Source of the DNA: Hemerocallis citrina
Lineage: Eukaryota; Streptophyta; Magnoliopsida; Asparagales; Asphodelaceae
Length of the DNA stretch: 64,000 bases
NCBI GenBank assembly: GCA_017893485.1
Contig: JACEHZ010000365.1
Span: forward strand, 186,001-250,000
Direction: 5' to 3'
Shown: piece after piece, positions 1-10,437 of the stretch
How positions within the stretch are numbered: the stretch's first letter is position 1
How the letters are laid out: each line of letters starts with the position of its first letter
Program-made: the position numbers and the translations under genes
The notes under the pieces: model-generated
The model's database searches: none
What the model saw: the letters and a program-made list of their open reading frames with translations, nothing else
What the model was told of the DNA's origin: nothing

Positions 1-3000
1 AATTTCTCTGCCTTCGAGATCTTCTAGCTTGTACGCACCGGGGTGGATCACCTTCGAGATCTTGTACGGTCCCTCCCAATTCGGGGCCAGCTTGCTTTTC
101 TGTTCGGGGAACGAGATGGCCAATTTCCGGAGGACTAAATCCCCTTCTTTGAGGTCCGTTGGGCGGACCCTTTTGTTGTATGCTAGCTCGATCCTCCTTC
201 GGTAAGCTTGTTGGCATATGGCCGCTCTTTCTCGGATTTCGTCTATCAGATCTAGGCTGGCTCTGAGCTCTTTTGCATTCTGCTCTTCTTCAAAGGCCAT
301 CAAATGAGGAGAGGGTATCCCAACTTCTAGGGGAATGAGGGCCTCGGACCCATAGGTGAGATTAAACGGGCTCTCGCCTGTTGGGGTCCGCTTGGTGGTG
401 CGGTGATTCCAGAGCACGTTTGGCAGCTGATCGACCCACAGTCCTTTGGAACACTTGTCTAATCTCTTCTTGATGCCCGAAAGAATCTGTCGGTTGGCAT
501 TCTCGGCCTGGCCATTCGACTGGGGATGGGAGATGGAGGAGAATCGGTGTTGTATGGAGAGGTCCTCACATAAAGCTCGGAAGGCGGCTCCAGTGAACTG
601 TGTTCCATTCTCCGTGACTATGACTCGGGGAACGCCGAACCGGCAAATCACATTTTTCCAGAAGAATTGAACGACTCTATGCTCGGTGATTGTAGCCAGG
701 GGCTCGGCTTCTATCCACTTAGAGAAATAGTCGACTGCCACGACTAGGAACTTTAGCTGTCCGGGAGCTGGTGGAAACGGTCCTAGTAAATCCATCCCCC
801 ACATAGCGAAGGGGATCAGACTTGATAGGGAGGTGAGCGGTGCTTGTGGAAGGCGTCGGATGTCTGCATACTTTTGACAGGAGCTGCATTGCCGAACGTG
901 TCGTTCGGCGTCCCGTAGGAGAGTGGGCCAGTAATACCCGTAGTTCAACACTTTGCGCGCTAGAGCCCTGGACCCAGAATGAGCTCCGCCGATGCCCTCA
1001 TGGAGCTCTTGCAGGGCGTAGTCGGCTTGCCTGGGGAAAAGGCACCTTAGGTAAGGCCGACCGTCCACCTGGGTGGAGCGTTTATATAAGATGCCTTCGA
1101 TTAAAGTAAAACGTTCGGCTCGGGTCCTGATTCTTCTTGCTTCCCTCGGATCTTCAGGGAGGAGTCCGTCCTTTAAGAATTCGACAATGGGTTTCATCCA
1201 GTTGTCTTCGAGGAGGACAGGCAATGTTTCAACGGAGTCTGGTGCTTCGTCCTCTATACTTGGCTTCAAGAGGACTTCTATCAATACGGTCTGCTCAAGA
1301 CCTTGAAGGGAAGAGGAGGCTAATTTGGATAGGGCGTCGGCCTGAGCATTTTCTTCTCGGGGGATCCTGTGGATGAGGGCCTCTTCAAACAGCGCCATGA
1401 GGCTCTTGACTTTAGCCAAGTATTTAACCATTCTATCATCGCGGGCTTCATACTCACCGAGGACCTGGTTGACAACCAACTGAGAGTCGCTGAAGATCTG
1501 TAGCCGTTGTGCCCCTGCATTTCGGGCCATTCTTAAACCGACTATTAGCGCCTCGTATTCGGCCTCGTTGTTCGAAGCATTGAAATTTATACGGAGGGAG
1601 TATTGGAGGATGAAGTCATTTGGGCCTGCCAGGATGACTCCTGCCCCGCTTCCCTCATTGCAAGAAGATCCGTCAACATAAATTGACCAAACCGGCGGCC
1701 CCTTTACAGTTTGGCAGGGCTCAGGGATTGTACTCTCAACTATGAATTCGGCCAGCGCCTGAGCCTTGATTGCGGTCCGAGGCTGATAAGTTATATCATG
1801 TTGGCTCAGCTCGATTGACCACTTCATGAGGCGACCAGAAGTCTCAGGCTTGTGAAGGACCTGTTTCAGCAGCTGGTCGGTAAGGACGACCACCGAATGG
1901 GACTGAAAGTAGGGTCGAAGCTTTCTCGCGGCCATTACCAGGGCATAGGCCATTTTCTCAATCTTCGGGTACCGGAGCTCGGCGTCCCGAAGCACCTTGC
2001 TGACGTAGTAAATGGGCTTCTGAGCCTCTTTTCTTCTCTGACTAAGACCGCACTAAGCGTCTGTTCGGAAGCTGCCAAGTAGAGGTAGAGTGGTTCGCCA
2101 GGTATCGGTTTGCTGAGAAGAGGTGGATTGACGAGGTAGGCTTTAAGCTGGTCGAAGGAGTCTTGTTGCTGCTGCCCCCACTCGAATCCTTTAGCCCCCC
2201 TGAGGGCTTTGAAGAACGGGAGGCACTTCTCCCCAGACTTCGACAGAAAGCGCCCTATGGCAGCTAGGCGACCAGTCAATCTCTGAACTTCTTTAACATT
2301 TCTGGGAGGGGCCATGTACAATATGGCCTTGATCTTTTCCGGATTTGCTTCAATTCCTCGTTGGCTAACCATGAAGCCGAGGAACTTTCCTGATGAGACG
2401 CCGAACGCACACTTGTTCGGGTTGAGTCTCATATTGTGCTTTCTTAGGACGTCAAAGGCCTCCTGAAGGTCGGCCACATGATCAACACCTCGGATGCTCT
2501 TTACAAGCATATCATCAACGTACACTTCCATGTTCCGGCCGATCTGGGCCTGGAAAACCTTGTTGATGAGGTGTTGGTATGTTGCACCCGCGTTCTTGAG
2601 ACCGAACGGCATGACCCTGTAACAATAAAGGCCCTGGTCGGTAACAAACGATGTCTTCGGGATGTCTGGAGGGAACATTCTTATCTGATTGTAACCTGAG
2701 AAGGCATCCATGAAGCTGAGGAGCTCATGTCCTGAGGTTGCGTCAATCAGAGTGTCGATGCTCGGCAGAGGGAAAGGATCTTTGGGGCAGGCCTTGTTGA
2801 GGTCGGTGAAATCAATGCAAATTCTCTACGTCCCATTGGACTTCTTCACCATTACTACGTTAGATAACCACTCAGGGTAGTTTACCTCCTGTATGAATCG
2901 GGCTTTCAACAGCTTGTCTACTTCCTCTTTGATAGCGAGCTGACGCTCGGGGACGAACTTGCGCCTCTTCTGCTGAACCGGTTTGGACCCCGGATCGACG

Positions 3001-3053
3001 CTCAGGCGGTGGACTAAGAGTTCTTCGGAGATACCGAGCATGTCTGCTGCGGA
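1..3053 (-). pseudogene. pol: Element A pol: reverse transcriptase, RNase H, archaeal-type RNase H and integrase (right-end partial)
   Basis: Copies the element RNA into DNA, removes the RNA and integrates the product. Reading downwards, RT has the FTDLNKACP region (about 2790) and an intact YVDDMLVK active site (about 2500-2525). RNase H follows (about 2100-1800). A second RNase H has VDGSSCNEGSG (about 1660) and SNNEAEYEAL (about 1560). Integrase has an HHCC zinc region (about 1010-880) and a core beginning MWGMDLLGPF (about 800). Defects: W-to-TAG at 2826-2828 and a 1-nt deletion near 2035 in RNase H. The shifted frame then appears open to the window edge. The second catalytic residue of the integrase triad is Glu rather than Asp (codon 610-612), where F and G keep TDN. 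The frame is continuous with gag upstream. Confidence 0.88.
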
Positions 3054-5648
3054 TCATGCGAAGAGGTCTTGATTGGTTCGGATGCATTTCACAATATCTG
3101 AGTATAGGGCAGACGGGAGGGTCTTGCTTACGAAGAACTTGCGGGTCGGCTCTTGTTCAGAGAAGAGCACCTCCTCCAGTTCATCCACCGGCTCGGAGGT
3201 CGGTCTTGCAGAATCTTGAGGAATCTCCAGAGTCTCTAAGGAGAGGACGGGTCCGAGGGTTGAGGTCATGTAGCACTTATGGGCCTTCTCCTGATTTCCC
3301 CTAACTTCCCCGACCCCGGACCGGGTGGGAAACTTCATCTTAAGATGGTATGCTGAGGGGACAGCTTCCAGTGCTGCGAGGCCAGGCCGACCCAAAATGA
3401 CGTTGTAGGCGGCGGGAACATCCACCACCATGAAGTCCATTGGCTCTGTTCGGGTGGTAGGAGTTTGACCGGCAGTTACATCGAGGGTAATCACCCCTTC
3501 AATAGTTACCGGAACCCCCATAAACCCATGGAGAGTATAGCCGGCGGGCTTGAGTCTGTCTCTGGAGAGTTTTAGGCCTTTAAAAGCGGAGAGGAAGAGG
3601 ATGTTGACGGAGCTGTCGTTGTCTACCAAGATTCTCTCTACCTTGAAATTTGCCACGTGGAGGCTTATGACGAGTGCGTCACAATGTGGGGTACGAACTC
3701 CCTCGAGATCTTCGTCGGAGAACGTGACTGGCACACTGAGGCCTTTGGGAGGAGGGGTGGTTCGGACTGAGTTCACTTCCCTGATAAATGCTTTTCGAGA
3801 GGAGTTCGAGGAGCCCCCCATTGGACCCCCATGGATGAGGTGGAGGACTCGCTCTTCCTCAAAGTCTGGCGTCTCTTCTCGTTCCGGACGCTTGTTAGCC
3901 CCCCGAGGCGGGGGAGGAAGTTCGGCTCGGTCCTTTTTTACAAACTTCGTTAGTTGCCCCCTCTGGATAAGGGCTTCGATCTTGTTTCTCAGAGCACGGC
4001 AGTCGTTGGTGTCATGCCCATGGTCCCGGTGATAGCGGCACCATTTCTCTCTATCTCTTCTCTTGGCGGGGGTGTTCATCTTCAGAGCTGGAGGCAAGAC
4101 CCCTTCTTTTTCGACTTCCATGAAGATGGTGGAGATGTTAGTGGTGAGGGGAGTGAACTTCTCAAATCTAGGGGGAGGTCGGCGCTGGCCGGCATTATCC
4201 TTCTGGAGCTTCTTGGCTCCTTCTTCTTCCGCTCCTTTTCTCTTAGACCCGGAGGTAGACCTCTCCCAGTTGGGTTGTTGCTCGGCCTCTTCGGCCCGGA
4301 TATACTTTTCAGTGCGAAGGAGAAGGTCGGAAAAGTCATGTGGTGGTTTCTTGGCGAGGGAGGAGCGGAGGTTGGAATTGAGGACATTGGATTGAAATGC
4401 TACTGTAGCGACCGACTGGTCGAGGGATGCTATGGATCTGGCCTCGGCCGTGAACCTCTTCACGTAGTCTCTCAATTTTTCCACCTTCTTCTGGTGGAGG
4501 TGCAATAGGGAGATGCTCGTCTTCTCGGCCCTTCGGCTGCTTACGAAATGTGTGACGAAGAGGGTTTCGAACTGTTCGAAAGAGAATATCGAGGAGGGGG
4601 CGAGACGAGAATACCACTCTCGGGCCGGTCCTTTGAGAGTTGCGGGGAAGGTTTTGCAGAGGAGGGCATCGGAAGCTTGATGTAGGAGCATCAGGGTCTT
4701 AAAACTTTCAATGTGATCAACTGGATCGGTTTCCCCGGTGTAAGTCTCAAATTGAGGAGGTTTGAAGCCGAACGGGACAGGTGCATCCACTATGGTTCGG
4801 GAGAAAGGGGGTCGGCTAGGACGTAGGGTCCTCCCCATGAGCTCTTCTTCTCGGTTTATCTAACCCAGGCGTCTCTCTACTTCATGAAGACGGCGGTTCA
4901 TGGTGTCATCTCTCCGACGGTAATCTGCCGAGCCACGAGACTCGTCTTCGTATGAGGAGGAACGAGGGCTGCGGCGATGGTAACTTCGGGAGCGACGAGG
5001 ACTTGGGGTACGCCGGGAGTTGCTAGGAGCAGGATGAGGAGACGGGGACCGTCGGTGAGGGCTTCGGACTGGAGGAGGGGACGGCACCTTCGGCCCATTA
5101 GGATTTTGACGAAGGTTGAGAGCCTGCAGGACGGTCGCTTGGAACTGCTGGAACTCAGCACGGGTGATTGGTGCCTCATCGTTCCTGGGCTGTTGCCGAC
5201 CTGCGGGAGAGTGCCTTCTTCGGTAATGATCGGGGGACTCCTTCCTCCCCCTGCGGACGGGCGACCTGTGATACCGGTGGCGAGGAGACCGCTCGCCCGG
5301 ATAGTGTTGGCGGGAGGCTCCCTCTCGGGCCCGTTTTTCTTCCAGATGGCGGCGGAGATCATCCTCCTTCTGGCGGTTAGTGGCTGTATTATGGCGACCA
5401 GAGGCTCGGGGGTGATGGGAGGCCATGGAGTCAGTGGAGGCATTGCGGATGGAGGCCTGTTCTTGATGAAGGGGTTGTTTCTGAGGGTTAGGACCCTTTG
5501 GATCAGGAGGGGGAAGGTTCTGTTGGAGCGGGTCTTCCGCCGTAGGAGGAAGCTGCGCTTGTTGTTGAGCAGGATTGTTGGGAACTTCTTGCTGGTCAGG
5601 GTTGGGTGCCCGGTTGGACCCCCTCGACCTGACTTTTCGAGGTGGCAT
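3054..5648 (-). pseudogene. gag: Element A gag-protease
   Basis: Gag forms the virus-like particle; the protease domain at its C-terminal end processes the polyprotein. The start ATG (5648, MPPRKVRSRGS) lies about 70 bp after the LTR. An Arg/Pro/Ser-rich basic N-terminal region comes first. The retrotransposon Gag core follows (FETYTGETDPVDHIESF to VKRFTAEARSIAS, about 4750-4410), then a CxxHxxxxHxxxxC-type knuckle (WCRYHRDHGHDTNDC, about 4040), then a protease-like region with VDNDSSVNILF (about 3630-3600), where F and G have DNGSS. Two in-frame stops break the frame: TAG at 4860-4862, where relatives have Gln, and TGA at 3054-3056, where relatives have Trp. All parts share one reading frame with pol, so the ancestor had a single gag-pol ORF. 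Confidence 0.88.
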
Positions 5649-5698
5649 GGCTGGAGAAAACCTGTTTTCGGGGAAGAGGAGAGGTTCCTATTCGTTAG

Positions 5699-5718
5699 CT
5701 TCCCACAGACGGTGCCAA
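5699..5718 (-). other. Element A primer-binding-like site
   Basis: On the minus strand the sequence two bases after the LTR end (GGCAACA) reads TGGCACCGTCTGTGGGAA. The same site in F reads TGGCGCCGTCTATGGGAA. Its place beside the LTR and its TGG start, which would pair with a tRNA CCA end, support a primer-binding role. I cannot say which tRNA. Confidence 0.65.
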
Positions 5719-5720
5719 TC

Positions 5721-6382
5721 TGTTGCCGCTAAATTTGGTGTGGGGGCAAACAGATAGAACTTGTGGATTCTTAGGAAAACTGAATAGAAAACCTGTGTAC
5801 CTGTTCCGTCGGGCGTCGATCGTCGTTCCCACCGTGCACCTGCAAAAAGTGCGAGACACCGGGGTTGTTCCTGGCGACGCACCCTCCGACGCTCAAGTCA
5901 GTAATCTGAAAGACTATGAGAGAGCGCAAAAACTGGTGAAAGATTGATTACCTCTTAATGGAGATGGATGGGGGGTATTTATAGGCGTCTCAGGGAACAG
6001 ATTAGGAATGTAATCCCCGTGATCTGATATGGAATATTCCCCTTGTAAACAAATTAGGAATGTAATCTGATAAGGAATATTCCCCGTAAGCAGATTAGGA
6101 ATTTAATCCCCAAATCCCAGTGAAAAGATAGATGTACATCAGGGCCGTTGATCGTGATTGATCAGGGACCCCGATTTTATCTTGTTGGGTTGGATGCACA
6201 GCGGGTTAGAACCCGCACCCTCTCGTTGGTGGACCCATTCGTGGGTTATTGGGTCCCTTGGGGAGAAGATCCAATACCCATTTTGGACCCTCTTGTAGGC
6301 AAAATTGCCGATTTACCCCTGGGCCCCAAGATTCGTACCTGATTTGGACGGTTCCGATTAACCCCCATTTTTAGCCATATCA
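5721..6382 (-). repeat. Element A 5' LTR (662 bp)
   Basis: Starts TGATATGG (complement of 6375-6382) and ends GGCAACA (complement of 5721-5727). It contains a TATA box (complement of 5976-5983, TATAAATA) followed by a CCCCCCATCC stretch also present in the LTRs of F. The partner 3' LTR is outside the window. The short open stretches in this segment are not genes. Confidence 0.88.
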
Positions 6383-6390
6383 CATACTAT

Positions 6391-7241
6391 TGTTGGAAAA
6401 TAAGTGTTTTAACACCATTTTATGAATTAGTTTTGAGGCAATTTTTTGAGTAAGATCAACTATATATTAGTGAGAGATCATTATGGAATTGTATTCTCCT
6501 TCATGAGTATATAAAAATCATGTATTTATTTGCTCAAAACGGTTATTGGGAGAGAGAGGGGGGGGGGGGATGTGCAAATCTTGGACCGGATTACATGCAG
6601 CATGTGTGCGAACATGAATGCCGGACCAACTTGAACCCCTACTCCGTGTGAGGCTTATTTTTGCCCTATTTTTTATTTTTCCAAACTGTAACGGCCAAAA
6701 TAAATGCAAAAACGGTTTTGTTTGTGAAATCAATATGAAACAAATTTTTCTCCTGCTTTTATTTGCATGTTGCAAAACCAAAAAATGGGTTTGTATGCTG
6801 TTTCTTCCAGTGCATTCATTCACCTGTCTCACCATACCCCTATAAATTGAGACCCCTTCTCTTCTCATTCTTCACACCGGAAAAATCTCATCTCCACTCT
6901 GTTTTGTTCTTTCCTATGAGTTCAGTTGTTCAAGTGTTTCCTGATCAATTGGTGATAGAGTTTCACACAGTTTCGGTTCAGGATTGTGACATGGTGCTAC
7001 AGTCGACATTCCTCAGCCGTTGTATCCTGGAAAATAGATGCATCTGCAATCTCCAGCACCCGGACGAGGCAAAATTGTTATAAGGAGAGTGTGATACACA
7101 AGTCTCGACTCAAATCGGTTTAGATTTAGATTATGTTATTTTATTTTCTTTAAAATTTATTTGGTTTTTTCAACATCTTCTTCTCCTTCTTTATTTTTGT
7201 GCCTCTCAATCAGAGTTGTTTTCTTGTACAATTTTGTAACG
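6391..7241 (+). repeat. Element B 5' LTR (about 850 bp)
   Basis: Starts TGTTGG. A TATA box (TATAAATTGAG) lies at 6841-6851. The shared block TGCTACAGTCGACATTCCTC is near 6992. It ends near TTTTGTAAC at 7241, where the 3' copy reads TTTTGTAACA. Compared with the 3' LTR it lacks about 140 bp after GCTCAAAACGGTTA (near 6540), where a run of G is found. Confidence 0.82.
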
Positions 7242-7447
7242 AACTTATAAAAGATTATGATTTTGTTCTTTGCTGATTTTGAGACACTTTTTTCTTTTCT
7301 TTTCAATCTGAAAATTTACACGTTCGTTGTGTATTTCAGAATTGAAATGACAACTGCATCAGAGAATGTTGTTGTGGCTGAAATGGCCCAATTGCCGGCT
7401 GCTGAGACGGTCTAATTGCCAACCGTTGGTATGGCACGAGTGCCAAT
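7242..7447 (+). pseudogene. gag: Element B leader and first gag codons, ending at the element C insertion
   Basis: Matches the leader of element D. An ATG at 7347 (MTTASENVVVAEMAQ) follows an acceptor-like TTTCAG six bases earlier. The frame has a stop near 7412, as D also does in its first 30 codons. The coding sequence breaks at CCAAT (7443-7447), the target site of C, and resumes at 18343. No clear tRNA-complementary primer-binding site follows the LTR. Confidence 0.7.
7443..7447. repeat. Target site duplication of element C, left copy (CCAAT)
   Basis: The five bases before the TGTAGTACC start of C are repeated exactly at 18343-18347, directly after its CGTTACA end. Joining the flanks restores the copia leader/gag region by comparison with element D. 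Confidence 0.95.
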
Positions 7448-7739
7448 TGTAGTACCCCGATTTATTTTCTTAATATATATGAAAGGGTATTTATTTTTCT
7501 TATGATAGCCTATTATTATTACTTTTCTCCATGATAAATAGAGTGTAGTATTTCCTATAAAACATTCTTCTCAAAAGCCCAAATGTGACTTGTTTATTTT
7601 CTTATGTAAAAATACATATTTTGGCCCAAATGTATTTAAACCCATAAACTTAATCTTTTTCTTACACTTGTATGTGCAGCATTTTTCCCTCTTATTTTTC
7701 CGGGTATTTTGATGTACATTTTATAGTGGGATTTTGTGT

Positions 7740-7930
7740 GTACACGTGCACTCCATGTACACGTGCACAAGGCACAAACTTGGCCGGATTTGTGGAGAAG
7801 TGGCTAGGATCATGGGCGGTTATGTGAGGGTGTGGGTAGTTTCTCAAACTACCGATTGCATCTTGTCCTTTGATCTCCAACTCCCCAACGAATCTCAGCC
7901 CTCCATTTCGCCTATAATCTAGTATAAATA
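7740..7930 (+). promoter_or_regulatory. Element C LTR promoter: paired G-boxes and TATA box
   Basis: TACACGTGCAC occurs twice, 17 bp apart (CACGTG at 7743-7748 and 7760-7765). CACGTG is the plant G-box bound by bZIP and bHLH factors. TATAAATA at 7923-7930 lies about 160 bp downstream and is followed by a C-rich stretch, as in the other LTRs here. The promoter role is inferred. The same block is repeated at +8073 in the 3' LTR. Confidence 0.6.
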
Positions 7931-8252
7931 CCCCCTCCTAATCCCTATCTTTTTACACTAAAAATTCCTAAGATTTCAAGAGAGTATCTGTGAGTTGTGT
8001 GAGAGCTTTTCTGTGGAGGCAAGCAGCATTGGTGAGGAGCTCGGCGTGGAACAGAGGAACAAGAAGTGCAGCGTGATATTGAAGGACTTGCGGGATTTCG
8101 TTATTTTCTTCACAAAAGGTGGGTGTTTCTCAGGACTTCTAATGTAGGAATAATGCTATATTTGTCATGAAGTGTTACCATGTGGCAAAAGTGAATTGAA
8201 TGCTGTAGAAATTGCTTGAACATGCTATTATATTCGAGGCAAGACTGACGGT

Positions 8253-9015
8253 CCAGTCGACTGCCATATGAGCCAGTCGACTGATACGAGATATTTATTT
8301 TCATAATGTGCTGATAAAGTGTGTGTGAATAGCCATGATGGTGTGATCATAAAATGTATGTTTTTCCCTATGACACATATGATGGAGGGAAGGTAAACAA
8401 ACAAAAAGAACTGAGGAGATAAACATTTGAAGTTGTCGGCTTAGTCGACTGACTTGGAGTTAAGTCGACTGATGCTCGTTCTGAAAGTGATTGTTTGATA
8501 GTTCCTCGAATAAAGATATTCTATTTTTGTGTAGACTCATGATGATGACTTGAAATTTATATTCCCATTGTCGTATGTAAGTATGAGCAATATGAATACA
8601 GGTTTAGAGTAGTAATTTCTCTAAAGAGCATGTTAATAACCGGGAAAATTGTGTTGTGAATGCTACTGAGCAAGGGGTATTATGTTTATGGAACATAAAT
8701 TGGTATATACTGTTAATTGATATCATGATGCAAGTATATGTAAAGAAATGTAAGTAAATTCCCCAAATTAAAATGGATCTGTCCAGTCGACCGATGCATG
8801 TGGCAAGTCGACTGATCTGGACTTAGAAATTATGCTGTTTGAAATATCCAGGACAGACGACTGATTACTGATCAGTCGACTGTTACGAGGATAATATTGT
8901 GAATAAGAATTGGGCGGGACAGGCGACTGGTAGTGTACTCAGTCGACTAACCCGAACGTTATGATAACCCTGTATGACTGTATAAGTCGACTGGTGCTCT
9001 TCCAAGTCGACTGTA
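8253..9015 (+). repeat. Six pairs of AGTCGACT palindromes in the element C 5' LTR
   Basis: The core AGTCGACT (or a one-base variant) starts at 8255, 8275, 8443, 8463, 8785, 8806, 8855, 8874, 8921, 8941, 8985 and 9005. The two members of each pair are 19-21 bp apart. Because the core is self-complementary, each pair can fold into a stem of about 10 bp with a loop of about 10 nt. All lie downstream of the TATA box, so they would be in the RNA. Confidence 0.9.
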
Positions 9016-9477
9016 CAGAGTGAACTTTGGTATACTGGAATTCATGTTATTTTGCTGTTAGTAATGGTAAATCTTGTGATTTTAAGTCAATGAACTCTGT
9101 TATGGATGCATGAATTGTGTAAATGAATCATAGATGAGGATTGAGAATCAAATGAAATTATGAAATGTGAAATCATGATGAGGAAAGTCTGTGAGACTCT
9201 AAAATGAATTATGAGCCGATGATGCTCCTTTGGATATTGTGAATGTGAAATTGAACAGAAGAGTAGCTAAGTCTCCCCGGCAGCGAATGAAATGATATTG
9301 AGAATTAGACCAGGTTGGTCAAGTGTAATGAAATGATGAGTCCGGATGATGGAGAGGCTAACTCTAGAGGTTGATTTTCATTCATGATTCTAATTAAGTT
9401 AATACATAGTGTGGAGGTGATGAAGGTGAGAGAAAAACATGAGTATGAGAGCTAGGGTACGGTGCGGGTATGTGAGC

Positions 9478-9643
9478 CGCAGAAAGCATGCTTGATGAGT
9501 CAAGACATGGCGCGGGCACAACTCAGTAATGATCGGACTCTAGTCACGCTTGTGGGATGTTTTGGTGACTGCAAGAGGAGTGTGTTCAGGGAGGAGGCTG
9601 AATTATCGCAGAAGGCATGCTTGACGAGTCAAGACATGGCGCG
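9478..9643 (+). repeat. 37-bp direct repeat in the element C LTR
   Basis: A 37-bp block containing GCATGCTTGATGAGTCAAG and ACATGGCGCG occurs at 9478-9514 and, with two mismatches, at 9607-9643. Each copy holds a short inverted repeat (CTTGA...TCAAG). Function unknown. Confidence 0.8.
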
Positions 9644-10272
9644 AAATTCTACTCCAGGGGCCAGGATACATGCTTGTACTCATAGATTCATCTAGGATAC
9701 TCATTGGAATTACAGTAGTAGAATAAGTCATGGTGGGGGATTGAACCCTACTAAAATGAAGATCGTTTAAGAGGCTTGCACTCGAACCTATGTAGTATGG
9801 GATGCATAGAATTCGAACAAGTATGCATTAGTGTCATAATTAACTAAGTAAATTGCATTAAGGATTTAAGTGCACAATCACGACACGACATCATTAAAAG
9901 TTTCCCAATTTGCATGCTTATGTTGAACTGGCTTGTGATTTGTAAGAAATAAGATTCATTATACTGTTTCTGGCATAGAGAGGAGGGCCATGTATAATTA
10001 TCGTCGGTTGAATAAACTGACGTACCCACAGTGTTTTATGCAGGATAATCACATGTAAAAGGAATGGATGCACAAAGAGTTCATTATATTGTTGTTCATT
10101 TATGTAAATATTGTACATTTTGCTTCCGCTGTGTAAATTCAAATGTAACATGCTGTAACTCTGATGTAAAAGTAAAGATTTTAAATTCCTTGTAAAATTG
10201 TATGTGAAGAAAGCGAAAAGATCCTGAAGAACATCTCGAATTCAGTAAATTGGGATTCGGGGCGTTACAGAG

Positions 10273-10286
10273 TGGTATCAAAGCCA
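10273..10286 (+). other. Element C primer-binding site (initiator Met-tRNA type)
   Basis: TGGTATCAAAGCCA lies three bases after the LTR end. It matches the usual plant initiator-Met primer site TGGTATCAGAGCCA with one difference. Known for most plant Ty3/gypsy chromoviruses. Confidence 0.88.
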
Positions 10287-10437
10287 CGCTTTCTATGCTT
10301 TCACACTCGTACAAATTTATAAGGAACGACACCCTAGATGTGGACATTAGAGTGTGTGTTTGGATTTAGAGATTTAAATGTAAGTAACTTACATTTGTGT
10401 TGCTCTATGATTTATGCTTCTTCCTCTCTATTCTAAG

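Larger units (their letters stand above)
1..6382 (-). mobile_element. Element A: Tat-clade Ty3/gypsy LTR retrotransposon, cut by the left window edge
   Basis: Read on the minus strand, the order is 5' LTR (5721-6382), primer-binding-like site, gag, aspartic protease, reverse transcriptase, RNase H, a second RNase H and integrase. It runs off the window before the 3' LTR. The dual RNase H and the Gag motif WCRYHRDHGHDTNDC place it in the plant non-chromovirus Tat group, where this layout is established. The LTR starts TGATATGGCTAAAAATGG, as in element F (23880), so A and F are related subfamilies. The five bases outside the LTR (catac, 6383-6387) would be its target duplication; the other copy is outside the window. 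A lies only 8 bp from the left end of copia element B. Of the three Tat copies here it has the most open coding frame. Confidence 0.92.
7448..10269 (+). repeat. Element C 5' LTR (2,822 bp)
   Basis: Unusually long LTR. It has a duplicated G-box (CACGTG at 7743 and 7760), a TATA box at 7923-7930 and then about 2.3 kb downstream of it. That part carries paired AGTCGACT palindromes (8253-9015) and a 37-bp direct repeat (9478-9643). The small open frames inside are identical in both LTRs and look like no protein. Confidence 0.95.

Noticed and set aside
4082..5732. Plus-strand ORFs of up to 251 codons opposite the gag of A
   Set aside because: Shadow frames of the GC-rich, Arg/Ser/Pro-rich gag. 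The minus-strand frame has the conserved domains.
7692..8304. Small ORFs repeated identically in the two LTRs of C
   Set aside because: Identity reflects recent LTR duplication, not coding constraint.
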